Source of the DNA: Pseudomonadota bacterium | Lineage (GTDB): Bacteria; Myxococcota_A; Polyangia; Polyangiales; Polyangiaceae | Reading direction: 5' to 3' | DNA: 64,000 nt | Assembly (NCBI GenBank): GCA_023402175.1 | Contig: JAEXCN010000223.1 | Location: 35,528 to 99,527, forward strand | Shown here: positions 43,137 to 52,454 of the stretch, piece after piece | Position numbering within the stretch: the stretch's first letter is position 1 | Layout of the letters: every line of letters starts with the position of its first letter | The notes under the pieces: generated by a model | What the model was told of the DNA's origin: nothing | The model's database searches: none | What the model saw: the letters and a program-made list of their open reading frames with translations, nothing else | Made by a program: the position numbers and the translations under genes

Positions 43137-45779
43137 ATGAAATTCTACTCAGCCGTCGTCACGGCCGTTTTCGTGAGTGCTTGCGCAGGTGGGCACCAGG
43201 AAGGACGCTCCTCCGTTTTGTCGTCTCCGCCGCCGGTTTCACCGCGGCTGGTGCAGGCCGCACGCGTGCAACTCCCGGAGGACGTAACGCCACTTCGCTA
43301 CGATCTATCGCTCGACGTCGATCCCAACCAGGCGACGTTCTCGGGACACACGCGCATCGCCATCAACGTCAACGCGGCGACGCCGAACATCGTCCTGCAT
43401 GCGCGCGCGATGACGATCACGAAAGCGACCCTCGACGGCAGGCCGCTGAGCACCCAATATCGATTTGCTTTTGGGGCGAAAGAGGAAAAGGAAGAGCTCG
43501 TTCTCGCTCCGGACGAGCCGGTGCCGGTGGGCGAGCACACGATCGATCTCGACTACACCGCGCCGTATGATGGCCACCTCCGTGGCCTTTACAAAGTAGA
43601 GCAGGGAGGGAAAGCGTACGCGTTCACGCAGCTCGAAGCCGTGGATGCGCGGCGCATGTTCCCCGGCTTCGACGAGCCGCGCTTCAAGACGCCCTTCACC
43701 CTCCACGTCCGCGCGCCTGAAGGAATGACCGTCGTCTCGAATGCGGCGCTCGAGAAGAAGGTCGGCACGACCTGGGACTTCAAGCCCACGCTCCCGCTTC
43801 CGACATACCTCGTTGCCCTCGCGGTGGGAGACCTCGAGATCACCGAGGGGCCGAAGGATCCAGTACCGATTCGGATCGTGACGCTGCCAGGGAAAGGCAA
43901 CCTCGGTGGCCTCGCGCTCGAAGCGGCATCGGCTTACCTGAAGATCTTGAGCTCCTATTTCGATCGCACTTATCCGTACGGGAAGCTCGACGTCGTCGCA
44001 GTGCCGGACTTCGGACCGGGCGCGATGGAGAACGCGGGGCTCGTCACGTTTCGCGAAGAGCTCTTGCTCGTCGATCCGAAGCAGGCGCCGGTTTGGGCGC
44101 GACGGCGGATGGAGGCCGTGATGGCGCATGAGCTCGCGCATCAATGGTTTGGTGACCTCGTCACCATGAAATGGTGGGACGACATTTGGCTCAACGAGGG
44201 ATTTGCGACGTGGATGACGGCGAAAGCCGTCGACCTGCGAAACCCGGCGATGCAAAACCGGATGGAACTGGTCGGCGGTAAGCTGGGCGTCATGAACGCA
44301 GATGCGCTCGCCTCTGCGCATCGCGTGCGCTCGCCAGTCACGACTTCGGACAGCATCCTCGACGCCGGTGGATGGACCGCGTACCTCAAGGGGCAAGCGC
44401 TCCTCACGATGCTCGAATCGCACGTGGGGGAGAACGCCTTTCGCGACGGCATTCGCGCATATTTGAAGTCACACGAATTCGGGGTCGTGACCTCGGACGA
44501 CCTGATCGGTTCGGTTTCGAAGGCCACCGGGAAAGATCTCACCCTCATCGCGAAATCTTTCCTCGACCAGCCGGGGGTGCCTTTGGTGAGGATGTCGCTT
44601 GCATGCGAGCCTGCCGGGGCAAAGGCACGCCTTACGCAGACAGCGCTCCATGCGCTCGGCTCGCAGCGCCAGGCCGCAGATACGAAGTGGGCGATTCCGG
44701 TGTGTTTGCGAGCGGAAGGTGTTTCGGAGCCGATATGTGCGCGCCTCGATCAGGCTTCAGCGGAAGTCTCTCTCCCGAAGTGCCCGGCGTGGGTCGAGCC
44801 GAACGCGGGGGAAGCGGGCTATTACCGGTGGTCGGTTCCTACGGAGATGCTCCGCGCCCTCGCGAAGGCTGCCCCCAAATCGCTCGATGAGCGCGAGCGC
44901 GCAGCGCTCCTCTCGAACACGTGGGCACTCGTAGAGTCCGGAGAGCTGACCCCGAGCGACGCCTTCGAGGTGCTCGGCCTCGTCGAGGTTGGGCGCGATT
45001 CGTCCCGCCTCGTCGTGGAACAGGCGATCGCCATGCTCACGAGCGCTCGCGACGCGGTCATCAATGATGCCGCCAGACCGCGCTTTCGCTCACTCGTGAA
45101 GCGTGTGCTCGGTCCCGTTCTCCTCCGTCTCGGCGAAGAGCCGCGCCCCAACGAAACCGAGGAGGATCGGCTCATACGAATCGCCGTGACGGGAGCGCTC
45201 TTCGATCTAGCCGAGGACGCACAAGTAAAGGCCACTGCCGAGAAGCGTGTTCGCACATGGCTCACCACTCCGGCGGCGATTGATCCGGATCTGGCTGCAC
45301 TGTCGCTCCGCATCTCCGCGCGCGCCCAAGGCAGCGCTACCAAGGCCATCATTTTCGAGCGACTCATGACGGCGAATCCGTCCGACCGCGTCATCCTGAC
45401 GACCGCACTCGGTTCTTCGCCGGATCCGGATGTGATTCAGTCGGGAATATCCGGGGTGATCAGTGGAACGATTCGCGCGGGAGACTTCCGCTACCTGTCC
45501 AATGCAGCAGCACGTCAGCCCGACTCGCGCGCGATCTTCATCGACGTCGTGATGAAGCATTTCGACGAGCTCCGGAAACGACTTGGTGGGGGCGGGCTGG
45601 GCGAGCTCGTCGGATGGACGTGCGACCGCAAGACGCAAAGCGAGGTCGGCCAGTTCTTCCGCGATCGCTCGAGCCACCTCGAAGGCGCGCAGCGTGCGTT
45701 CGACGAGGGCATGGACAGAAGCAACCTGTGCATCGAGCTTCGGGAGCGTCACGAAGCGAGTATTGCGAAGTCACTATGA
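43137..45779 (+). CDS. M1-family zinc aminopeptidase, lipoprotein
   Basis: 880 aa, ATG 43137. Short signal peptide with lipobox FVSAC. Family M1 hallmarks: the exopeptidase motif GAMEN at about residue 295, zinc motif HELAHQW with ligands His331 and His335 and catalytic Glu332, and the third ligand Glu354 in WLNEGFATW. The C-terminal half (about 540-880) is the helical ERAP1-C-like domain. It removes N-terminal residues from peptides. A lipid anchor would place it in the periplasm or outer membrane, suggesting use of external peptides or processing of surface proteins. It follows the extra lipoprotein by 75 bases. Confidence 0.95.
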   Translation: MKFYSAVVTAVFVSACAGGHQEGRSSVLSSPPPVSPRLVQAARVQLPEDVTPLRYDLSLDVDPNQATFSGHTRIAINVNAATPNIVLHARAMTITKATLDGRPLSTQYRFAFGAKEEKEELVLAPDEPVPVGEHTIDLDYTAPYDGHLRGLYKVEQGGKAYAFTQLEAVDARRMFPGFDEPRFKTPFTLHVRAPEGMTVVSNAALEKKVGTTWDFKPTLPLPTYLVALAVGDLEITEGPKDPVPIRIVTLPGKGNLGGLALEAASAYLKILSSYFDRTYPYGKLDVVAVPDFGPGAMENAGLVTFREELLLVDPKQAPVWARRRMEAVMAHELAHQWFGDLVTMKWWDDIWLNEGFATWMTAKAVDLRNPAMQNRMELVGGKLGVMNADALASAHRVRSPVTTSDSILDAGGWTAYLKGQALLTMLESHVGENAFRDGIRAYLKSHEFGVVTSDDLIGSVSKATGKDLTLIAKSFLDQPGVPLVRMSLACEPAGAKARLTQTALHALGSQRQAADTKWAIPVCLRAEGVSEPICARLDQASAEVSLPKCPAWVEPNAGEAGYYRWSVPTEMLRALAKAAPKSLDERERAALLSNTWALVESGELTPSDAFEVLGLVEVGRDSSRLVVEQAIAMLTSARDAVINDAARPRFRSLVKRVLGPVLLRLGEEPRPNETEEDRLIRIAVTGALFDLAEDAQVKATAEKRVRTWLTTPAAIDPDLAALSLRISARAQGSATKAIIFERLMTANPSDRVILTTALGSSPDPDVIQSGISGVISGTIRAGDFRYLSNAAARQPDSRAIFIDVVMKHFDELRKRLGGGGLGELVGWTCDRKTQSEVGQFFRDRSSHLEGAQRAFDEGMDRSNLCIELRERHEASIAKSL

Positions 45780-45839
45780 CCATCGAGCGCGTGCTCGTGC
45801 ACAGCGGCCTGCCCGTCACGAAGGGAGAGGATCCGCAGT

Positions 45840-45950
45840 CGGCGGATCGATTCGTACATCCGCTTCATCCAGGAGACGCTCGCGAAGTACCCGCAGCTTC
45901 GCGCGAGCCGGCTCTGGGCGATCGTCGTCAAGCGGGTACACCGGGCTTGA
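45840..45950 (+). pseudogene. IS21 IstA-like transposase relic
   Basis: Reads RRIDSYIRFIQETLAKYPQL then RASRLWAIVVKRVHRA and a stop, like the segment of IS21-type IstA proteins near IDxYxxFIxETLxKYPxLRASRL. The expected RGYxGS that should follow is lost. Only about 37 codons remain and no ends are seen. Family assignment is from remembered motifs. Confidence 0.6.
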
Positions 45951-45958
45951 AGAGCGGG

Positions 45959-46064
45959 CAGTATCCGTCACGTGATGTATCCGTTCCGCGAAGCAAAGAG
46001 CTACGTCCCCGCGGCGACGCTTCTCCTCCCCGTGGCTCGTGCGTCGCCGCTCGCCCCGTCCACT
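45959..46064 (+). pseudogene. Collapsed IgGFc-like gene relic between modules IV and V
   Basis: CAGTATCCGTCACG then MYPFREAKSYVPAATLLLPV, joined directly to RASPLAPSTD and a stop. The left part matches 27576-27656 of the module III gene and the right part matches its last codons, so about 1 kb in between is deleted and a 2-base loss shifts the frame. The rest of the gap 45780-46497 (46065-46497) shows no gene I can support; several overlapping frames are open there on both strands. Confidence 0.85.
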
Positions 46065-46497
46065 GATCCCGACGAGCACGTCGCGAGGGGATCGACGATG
46101 AGCCATCCGACGAGGGCGAACCGCCCGCACCGCGCGCCCATGCTAGCTTGCTATGACCGGCGGAGTGCGAGCGCGGTCGTCGTCGCGCGCCATCCGTCGG
46201 GTGCTAGTGTGCCGAGATGGGCAAGGAAGTGTCGCCGTTCGAAGCCGTCTGGCGCCTCGTGCGCGGGCGGACTCGTACGCAAACGAGCTCGCTGCTCGCG
46301 CTTTCTCCAGAGCGGTCGCCCCTTCGCATCCGTCGAGCGTTGCCGTCGGCCACGCGAGGACGAGCACGAATGGCGCGACGGGCGCTGCAAATTCCACTGG
46401 CAGCGCGCCCTCGATGAGACGAAGCTCCCGCGCGGAGTCGGGCAGCGTGTGCGGTCGCAGGCGCGAGCACGTTGGAGCGAGGGTCCGCGCGTCCGCG

Positions 46498-47568
46498 ATG
46501 GGTCGTGCCGCGTCCAGAGCGGCGATCGCGGTCGTCGTCTTCGTCTTCGTCCTGCTCGCGCTTCCTCGCTCGGCGCTCGCGGGCTCCGAATCGTTTGCGC
46601 TGTCCTGGTCGTCGTCCGGGGAGCCGCCGTGCACGGCGGCGGAGGCGCTCGAGGAAGCGGTCGTCGCGCGACTCGGAAGGAATCCCTTCGTCCCCGTCGA
46701 GCATGCCGACGTGGTGCTCGACGGGCGCGAGCTGCCCTCGAGGGGAGGACGGCGCCGCGCGCGCGTCGAGCAGCGCGATCCGCAGGGGCGCCTTCTCGGC
46801 GCGCGTGAGCTCGAGGCGGCGACCTGCGTCGAGCTAACGCGCTCGGCGGCCTTCGTCCTCGTGCTCATCGTGGATCCGGACGCGCTCCTGCGCGAGCCGC
46901 CTCCGCAGGTCCCCATGGAAGCTGCCGCTCCGCCGCCGACGGCGGGTGCCGCTCCGCCCACGGCGGCAGCAGTCGCTCCGCTCGCGACGCCGCCCTCGCC
47001 GGCGGCTCCCGTCGCGGTTGCACGTCAGCGGCGGCGCTCCGCGGCTCGGGAGCCGGCACTTCCCATCGTGCACGCTGGCGCAGGCATCACCGTCGCGAAC
47101 GGGCTCTTGCCGGGTGGGGACGTCGGAGGAGCGGTGATGCTCGGCGTATTGCCGTGGCGTCTGCCGGTGCGCTTCGAGTGGCGCGGCAGCTATCGCATCG
47201 CGCTCGACGCGGAGCGCAGGCGTGAGTTCACGGCGCTCGTGCAGGAGTGGCGCGCGTGTTTCCTCGTCCGCCCGCGCTCGGCGCTCGGGGCCGTTGGCTG
47301 CGCAGGCGGCGCGTGGGCCGCGATCTTTCCGCCGACGAGGGGGCTCTCGGACGGCGACCAAGGAGCGAAGGCGATCTACGGCCCCGCGCTCGCACTCGGT
47401 CCGATGTACCGCTCCGGTCCGTTCGCGCTCGTCGCCGATGTGTCCGCCTTCTTCCCACGGCCTCGCTGGGCGTTCTCCTACGTGAACGACACCGGGCAGC
47501 GCCGCCCCCTTCACGAGCTCGACCGTACCGTCCTCTCGCTGACAATCGGTCTCACCCGGACGTTTTGA
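46498..47568 (+). CDS. Exported protein with barrel-like C-terminus (module V, gene 1)
   Basis: 356 aa from ATG 46498, which gives a clear signal peptide (VVVFVFVLLALPRSALAG); the frame upstream to 46153 is Arg/Ser-rich and unlike a leader. The first conserved Cys is at EPPCTAAEALEEA, slightly shifted from the CP of the paralogues, and the second is at ATCVELTRSAAFVLVLIVD. After a Pro/Ala linker a strand-rich region ends in GLTRTF, with terminal Phe. It precedes the sigma gene by 36 bases, so the two are probably co-transcribed here. Confidence 0.8.
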   Translation: MGRAASRAAIAVVVFVFVLLALPRSALAGSESFALSWSSSGEPPCTAAEALEEAVVARLGRNPFVPVEHADVVLDGRELPSRGGRRRARVEQRDPQGRLLGARELEAATCVELTRSAAFVLVLIVDPDALLREPPPQVPMEAAAPPPTAGAAPPTAAAVAPLATPPSPAAPVAVARQRRRSAAREPALPIVHAGAGITVANGLLPGGDVGGAVMLGVLPWRLPVRFEWRGSYRIALDAERRREFTALVQEWRACFLVRPRSALGAVGCAGGAWAAIFPPTRGLSDGDQGAKAIYGPALALGPMYRSGPFALVADVSAFFPRPRWAFSYVNDTGQRRPLHELDRTVLSLTIGLTRTF

Positions 47569-47604
47569 TGAAAATCCGACGGGGCAGCGGGCCATCTTCC
47601 CCTA

Positions 47605-48183
47605 GTGACGGAGAGCGTACGAGAGGACATCGTGCTTCCCTTGACGTCGTCGGCTCCCGCCGTCGTCGACTCGAAGGTCGCCGCGATTTTTCGCGAGCAG
47701 GGCCGGTACGTCGTCCGCCTCCTCCGGCGCCTCGGCGTCGCTGACGCCGACGTCGACGACGTCTTCCAAGAAGTGTTCATGATCGTCCACCGGAAGCTTC
47801 CGGCGCTCGATCCGGCTGCCTCGGTGCGCGCGTGGGTCTATGGGATCTGCGTCCGGCGAGCGGCCAACCACCGCAAGCGAAAGCGCGCGCGCCGCGAGTT
47901 CCCGACGGACGAATCGGCCGACACAGTCGATCTCGAACAGGCGGCGCCGGGCGAGGCGCTCGACGCGACGAAGGCTCGGGCGATGCTCGACGCGATCCTT
48001 CGCGAGCTCTCCGACGAGAAGCGCGACGTGTTCGTCCTCTACGTGATCGAAGAGCTGCCGATGCGTGAGGTCGCCGACGCGCTCGGCTGCCCGCTTCACA
48101 CCGCATATTCGAGACTCTACGCCGCGCGAAAGCACGTCGAAGACAGCATCCGACGTCTCCGCGCGCAGATGGGTAGGCCATGA
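47605..48183 (+). CDS. ECF-type RNA polymerase sigma factor (module V, gene 2)
   Basis: 192 aa, GTG 47605. Region 2: VRLLRRLGVADADVDDVFQE then VFMIVHRKL, and VRAWVYGICVRRAANHRKRK. Region 4: LSDEKRDVFVLYVIEELPMR then PLHTAYSRLYAARKHVEDSI. It resembles the module III sigma most in region 4. The stop overlaps the anti-sigma-like gene (ATGA). Confidence 0.93.
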   Translation: MTESVREDIVLPLTSSAPAVVDSKVAAIFREQGRYVVRLLRRLGVADADVDDVFQEVFMIVHRKLPALDPAASVRAWVYGICVRRAANHRKRKRARREFPTDESADTVDLEQAAPGEALDATKARAMLDAILRELSDEKRDVFVLYVIEELPMREVADALGCPLHTAYSRLYAARKHVEDSIRRLRAQMGRP

Positions 48184-48926
48184 ACGACTCTCGCTTCGAA
48201 CCCGCCGACGAGGAGCTGCTCGACCAGCTCGTCCGCGCATCGCGCGACGACTTGCCGGACGACGCGCGCATGCGTCACCTCGGACGCCGCATCGCGCCCA
48301 TCCTCGATGCGAGCGCGTCGCCCGTCCAGTGGTGGCAGAGCCGGAATCTCACGTTGATCGCGGGCGCGGCCGTCGTTGCCGTCGGCGCCTTCGTCGGTGT
48401 CCACCAGGCAGCGGACGCGCCTCCGCCGCGAGATCGGTCGGCCGTCTCCGAGCCGGCGGAGCGCACGTCGGCTCTTTCGTCCGCGACGTCCCTCGTCGAC
48501 GTGCCGCCCGTCGTGTCGGTCGATTCGCTCCCTTCGGCCGTGCCCACCGAGGTGACCGCGACCTCCGATACGGCGTCTCGGCGTCTCTCCGAACGCCCGT
48601 CCGTCGGCAGTGCGGTCGCCCGCACTTCGGCGCAGAGCTCCGGCGATGAGCTCGCGCTGCTCGAGGAAGCGAGGGTTGCCCTCGCGACCGATCCTGCACG
48701 AACGCTCGCCCTCGCCGACGCGCACGCCAAGCGCTTCGCGCGCCCCACGTTCGCCCAGGAGCGCGAGCGGCTGGCCATCGACGCGCTCGTTCGACAGGGC
48801 CGCATTGCGGACGCCGAGCAGCGCGCCGCGCAATTCGAGGCGAAGTACCCGGACTCGGCGCATCTGGCGCGCGTCCGTGCGCTCGTTACCCCTCGGGTCG
48901 CGCCGTCCACGGAGGCCGCGCAATGA
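48180..48926 (+). CDS. Putative membrane anti-sigma partner with TPR-like tail (module V, gene 3)
   Basis: 248 aa, ATG 48180 (ATGA). Head 1-55 (EELLDQLVRASRDDLPDDAR) without zinc ligands, transmembrane segment about 56-75, linker with VDSLPS at 114-119, TPR-like tail from about 155 (LLEEARVALATDPARTLALA, HAKRFARPTFAQERERLAID, VRQGRIADAEQRAAQF). Overlaps the cysteine-rich gene by ATGA, giving the tightest packing of the four modules. Confidence 0.87.
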   Translation: MNDSRFEPADEELLDQLVRASRDDLPDDARMRHLGRRIAPILDASASPVQWWQSRNLTLIAGAAVVAVGAFVGVHQAADAPPPRDRSAVSEPAERTSALSSATSLVDVPPVVSVDSLPSAVPTEVTATSDTASRRLSERPSVGSAVARTSAQSSGDELALLEEARVALATDPARTLALADAHAKRFARPTFAQERERLAIDALVRQGRIADAEQRAAQFEAKYPDSAHLARVRALVTPRVAPSTEAAQ

Positions 48927-50092
48927 GCCACAAGAAGTCGACGACGCTCTCGGCGGCGATCCTCGTCACCCTTGCGACCGCGCTGGCGTCGGCGTGCTCG
49001 GAGAGGCGGGACGTCGATCTCGGGCGCGAGGCCGAGATCCCCTCCTTCACGGCGCCCGACGCGGGTGACGCCGGCGCGGAGGAGGACGCGTTCACCCCGG
49101 ACGTTTCCATGTGCCCGGTGACGACGTGCTCGGCCCCGTGGGTGACGTGCGCGACGTCGAAGTTCCCTTGCGACGTGAACGTCCTCTACGACGACGAGAA
49201 CTGCGGCGGATGCGGAATTCGCTGTCCTGGCTCGGGCGGAAAGCAAGACAGCTGGACCTGCGTCGCCGGCGAATGCGTTCACTCCTGCCAGAAGGGCTAC
49301 GGCGACTGCGACGGCGATCCGAGCAACGGATGTGAGGCGTACCTCCTCTCGAACTTCTTCGCCCCGATAACGAACTGCGGTGAGTGCGGGCGAGCATGTC
49401 CTGACGGACAGGTATGCAGCAACTCGACGTGCGTGGACCTCTGCACGACACGGCCCGGGATGCCGGACAAGTGCGGCCCGACCACGTGCGTCAACTTCCA
49501 AACGGACGACCGCAACTGCGGCTCGTGCGGAGTCGTCTGCGACCGCATGGGCCCCAACCTGCCTCGGCTGCCGCCGGATGCCTACTACGGGTGCACCGAC
49601 GGCGAGTGCGGCAAAGCGAAATGCCTTCTACCGATCAAGGCCGATTGCAACGACGATCCGAGCGACGGCTGCGAAACCAGGCTCAATACGAACGATCACT
49701 GCACGGGCTGTAATGACAAATGCCCTGCGGGCAAGACGTGCATGAATCGCGACGGCGTCTGGGGATGCCAGTGCGCCGATGGAGAGACGGTGTGCGGATC
49801 CACCTGCGTGACGCTGGGTGACGACCCGCTCAACTGCGGTGCTTGCAACAACGCGTGCCCCGGCCGACTGCGGCCGCACTTCGAACCGAGCTGCACGTTC
49901 GGCGTGTGCGGAGGAGCGTGCGAAAACGGCTATGCCGATTGCGACGGCCTCAAGGACAACGGCTGCGAGACGAATACGCGTGTCGACAACCGCAACTGCG
50001 GTGGTTGCGGCATTGCCTGCTTGCCCGATCAGGTCTGCTCCGGCGGCACCTGCCTGTTCGCGCCCTGCGAGGGCGCAGGGACGACGAAATGA
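48923..50092 (+). CDS. Cysteine-rich NCGxCGxxC lipoprotein (module V, gene 4)
   Basis: 389 aa, ATG 48923 (ATGA). Lipobox LASAC. Head CPVTTCSAPWVTCATSKFPC, as in module IV. Repeats NCGGCGIRC, NCGECGRAC, NCGSCGVVC, CTGCNDKC, NCGACNNAC and NCGGCGIAC, with DCDGDPSNGCEA-like spacers. Overlaps propeller 1 by ATGA. Same inferred role as the other members: an extracellular disulfide-rich rod. Confidence 0.92.
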   Translation: MSHKKSTTLSAAILVTLATALASACSERRDVDLGREAEIPSFTAPDAGDAGAEEDAFTPDVSMCPVTTCSAPWVTCATSKFPCDVNVLYDDENCGGCGIRCPGSGGKQDSWTCVAGECVHSCQKGYGDCDGDPSNGCEAYLLSNFFAPITNCGECGRACPDGQVCSNSTCVDLCTTRPGMPDKCGPTTCVNFQTDDRNCGSCGVVCDRMGPNLPRLPPDAYYGCTDGECGKAKCLLPIKADCNDDPSDGCETRLNTNDHCTGCNDKCPAGKTCMNRDGVWGCQCADGETVCGSTCVTLGDDPLNCGACNNACPGRLRPHFEPSCTFGVCGGACENGYADCDGLKDNGCETNTRVDNRNCGGCGIACLPDQVCSGGTCLFAPCEGAGTTK

Positions 50093-51234
50093 CGCCCGCT
50101 CAGAAACTCGGTAACGACCGCAGGCGCCTCGCCGGGATCGCGGCGGGCGGAGCAGCGGGCTCGCTCCTCGCGATCGCGCTCGTGGCATGCGCGACAGCGA
50201 ACGAACCCGCGCCGCCGCCCGAGCCGGAGGCGCAAGTGATCCCGGACGCCGGACCCGACGCAGAGCGCCCTACGGACGCCGCGCCCGAAGCGGAGCCGCT
50301 GCCGGTCACATGCGGCGTCGGCAACCTGTGCAGCGTGACGACTCCGATGGCGTTCGGCGCGATCACCTCCGTGACGGGTCGCTCCTCGGCAGACGTGTGG
50401 GCGAGCGCAACGGGCGGGATGTTGATGCGCTGGAACGGCCAGACGTGGAGCGCGGTCGACACGAAGATGTACGACACCCTCTCTCGGCTCTTCGTCACTC
50501 CCGGCGAGATTTGGGGCGTCGCAGGAGATCTCTTGTGGCGTCGCATCGAGGAAACGGGTGAGTCGGCGAGCTTCCGAATCAACATCCTCGCAGATTCTGC
50601 GTTTCGCCCGATGTCGGGAGTCACTGCACTCTCGAACGGAGATGCCTACGTCAGCTTGCTGCCGTCCCGAAATCAGGCGGCTGCGCTTCAGCCGCTCGCG
50701 AAGGTCGCCGACTTCGCCACGAAGAAGCTCGTGTTCCCCAAGGACCCGGTATATCCGGCGACGAATCGGACACAGCCGGCGAGCGTGGAGGCGCTCTTCC
50801 TCGTTCCGGACAAGGCGCTCTGGCTGGTCGGCGCTCGGGGTGCGGTCATCCGTTATCCCATCTCACAAGGCGGCTTGGGCGACGGGGCGTTCGTCCCGGT
50901 CGATTCGCAGGAGGATCTCCTCGCGGCCTGGGGACATGGCGAGCAGCTCTGGGCCGTCGGCACCAGCGGCACGATCCTGCACTTCGATGGCTCTAGCTGG
51001 CGGACACCGAGCTCGGGGACCACAGTCACGCTCAATGCGATCTTCGGTTTCGACGCGAACGACATCTGGGCGGCCGGAGAAGGAGGAACGATCCTCCACT
51101 TCGACGGCACGAGCTGGTCGCCGGTGAGCGTCGCGGGTTACGACGGCAAGCTCACCTCGATCTGGGGCGCGGCCTCGACCGACGTCTGGATCGGCGGTGA
51201 AGACGCAATGTTCCATTGGGGAGCGCTTCAATGA
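50089..51234 (+). CDS. Propeller lipoprotein 1 (module V, gene 5)
   Basis: 381 aa from ATG 50089 (ATGA); the upstream frame is a shadow. Lipobox ALVAC. Head CGVGNLCSVTTP, blades ADVWASATGGMLMRWNGQTW, KALWLVGARGAVIRYPIS, EQLWAVGTSGTILHFDGSSW, NDIWAAGEGGTILHFDGTSW and TDVWIGGEDAMFHWGALQ. Same length as the module IV gene and alike throughout. Coupled by ATGA to propeller 2. Confidence 0.92.
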   Translation: MTPAQKLGNDRRRLAGIAAGGAAGSLLAIALVACATANEPAPPPEPEAQVIPDAGPDAERPTDAAPEAEPLPVTCGVGNLCSVTTPMAFGAITSVTGRSSADVWASATGGMLMRWNGQTWSAVDTKMYDTLSRLFVTPGEIWGVAGDLLWRRIEETGESASFRINILADSAFRPMSGVTALSNGDAYVSLLPSRNQAAALQPLAKVADFATKKLVFPKDPVYPATNRTQPASVEALFLVPDKALWLVGARGAVIRYPISQGGLGDGAFVPVDSQEDLLAAWGHGEQLWAVGTSGTILHFDGSSWRTPSSGTTVTLNAIFGFDANDIWAAGEGGTILHFDGTSWSPVSVAGYDGKLTSIWGAASTDVWIGGEDAMFHWGALQ

Positions 51235-52454
51235 AGTACGTAGCGATCGCCTCGGCGGCGCTCGCAGCGCTCGTCGCGTGCGCGACGGCCAGCGACACCG
51301 AAAACGGATCTGAGCCGGGGCCCGAGCAGACTCGAGACGAGGACGGCGGCGTCCGCGTCGAGGAGCCTGCCCCCGACGCTGAAGCGGCGGATGCACTACC
51401 GTCTGACGCAGCGCCCGGTCGAGAGCGGGCGCTGGCGTGCGGTGATGCCGGGTATTGCGAGACGCGCCTCCCGATGTCGCAGCTCGGAACGCCGCCTTCG
51501 CTTCGAGCGGTGTGGTCCGCCGGTCCGAACAATGTCTGGAGCGTGAGCGCGGAGGGGTCCGTCCTGCACTACGACGGGACCGCGTGGACGGAGTCGCATC
51601 GCGCGCACTACGAGCTTCGTACGGTCTGGGCGACAGCGAGCGAAGTATGGGTCGGCGGTGAAGGAGGCCTGCTCCTTCACCGAAACGCGAATGGTCAGTG
51701 GGGCCGCCTCGAGACCGGCCACACGGACACGATCGTGTCGATCTACGGCACCAGCGGCAATGATGTGTGGTTCACGAGCCGCGCGGGATTCATCGACCAC
51801 TTCGACGGATCGAGCGTGACGACGTTCCCGCTCGGCGTCCCCGGGCTCCAGCTCACGACGGTGTTCGGTCGTGCGGGCGTGGGCACGTACGCGGCCGGCT
51901 GGGTAGCCGGCGCGCGGCCGCCCTCACGCGTCGGCGTCGTCACCCATGTCCCTTATCTCTTCGAGCTCGCTCCCGGGAACGTCGCGATCTTCAACGCGGC
52001 GTTCTCGGAGAAGGCGGGCTTCGTCCCAGCATCGGGCATCGTGACGGACGCACCCGAGCCGAACCAGCGCGTCTTCGTCCTCGGTTATGTCGAGAGAGAT
52101 TTCCTCAAAGCAGGAACGACGCCGGCGACGGACTACGACGCCAAAGGCGCTCTCCTCGGGGCGGATGGACCGGCGAATCTCGTCGACGCCACCCGTCTCT
52201 CCACGGGAGGCTCCTTCACCGTCTCCAGTATCTATTTCCCTCCGTTCCTCTCCGTGTGGGGCCCGTCCTGGAACGATCTCCGAATGCCTTTTGGCTTCGG
52301 CGGCCTATTGCGATGGAACGGAGTCGACTTCAAAGGAGGTTCATTCGGGATGGGATATGACCATGTGCCTGCGCTCGCGAGGTCCGTCCACGGCGACTCG
52401 TCGAACATGTGGGTCGTCGGCGACGGGTTCGCGCTGAAGGGATCGGCGCTGTGA
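51231..52454 (+). CDS. Propeller lipoprotein 2 (module V, gene 6)
   Basis: 407 aa from ATG 51231 (ATGA). Lipobox ALVAC. Head CGDAGYCETRLPMSQLG. Blades: NNVWSVSAEGSVLHYDGTAW, SEVWVGGEGGLLLHRNANG, NDVWFTSRAGFIDHFDGSSV, ending SNMWVVGDGFALKGSAL. Its middle contains a variable segment (about 215-340) not shared closely with module IV. Coupled by GTGA to the RCC1 gene. Confidence 0.92.
   Translation: MKYVAIASAALAALVACATASDTENGSEPGPEQTRDEDGGVRVEEPAPDAEAADALPSDAAPGRERALACGDAGYCETRLPMSQLGTPPSLRAVWSAGPNNVWSVSAEGSVLHYDGTAWTESHRAHYELRTVWATASEVWVGGEGGLLLHRNANGQWGRLETGHTDTIVSIYGTSGNDVWFTSRAGFIDHFDGSSVTTFPLGVPGLQLTTVFGRAGVGTYAAGWVAGARPPSRVGVVTHVPYLFELAPGNVAIFNAAFSEKAGFVPASGIVTDAPEPNQRVFVLGYVERDFLKAGTTPATDYDAKGALLGADGPANLVDATRLSTGGSFTVSSIYFPPFLSVWGPSWNDLRMPFGFGGLLRWNGVDFKGGSFGMGYDHVPALARSVHGDSSNMWVVGDGFALKGSAL

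Noticed and set aside
46217..46417. 66-codon plus-strand frame after a CTAGTGT element
   Set aside because: Arg/Ser-rich with no leader, domain or similarity to other module genes; kept as unassigned sequence.
46153..46497. N-terminal extension of the module V gene-1 protein
   Set aside because: The extension is Arg/Ser-rich, and the ATG at 46498 gives a clear signal peptide and the family's usual length.
46143..46961. Minus-strand frame opposite the start of module V
   Set aside because: Overlaps the signal peptide and first domain of the gene-1 protein; low complexity. I could not support a gene on either strand in 46065-46497.
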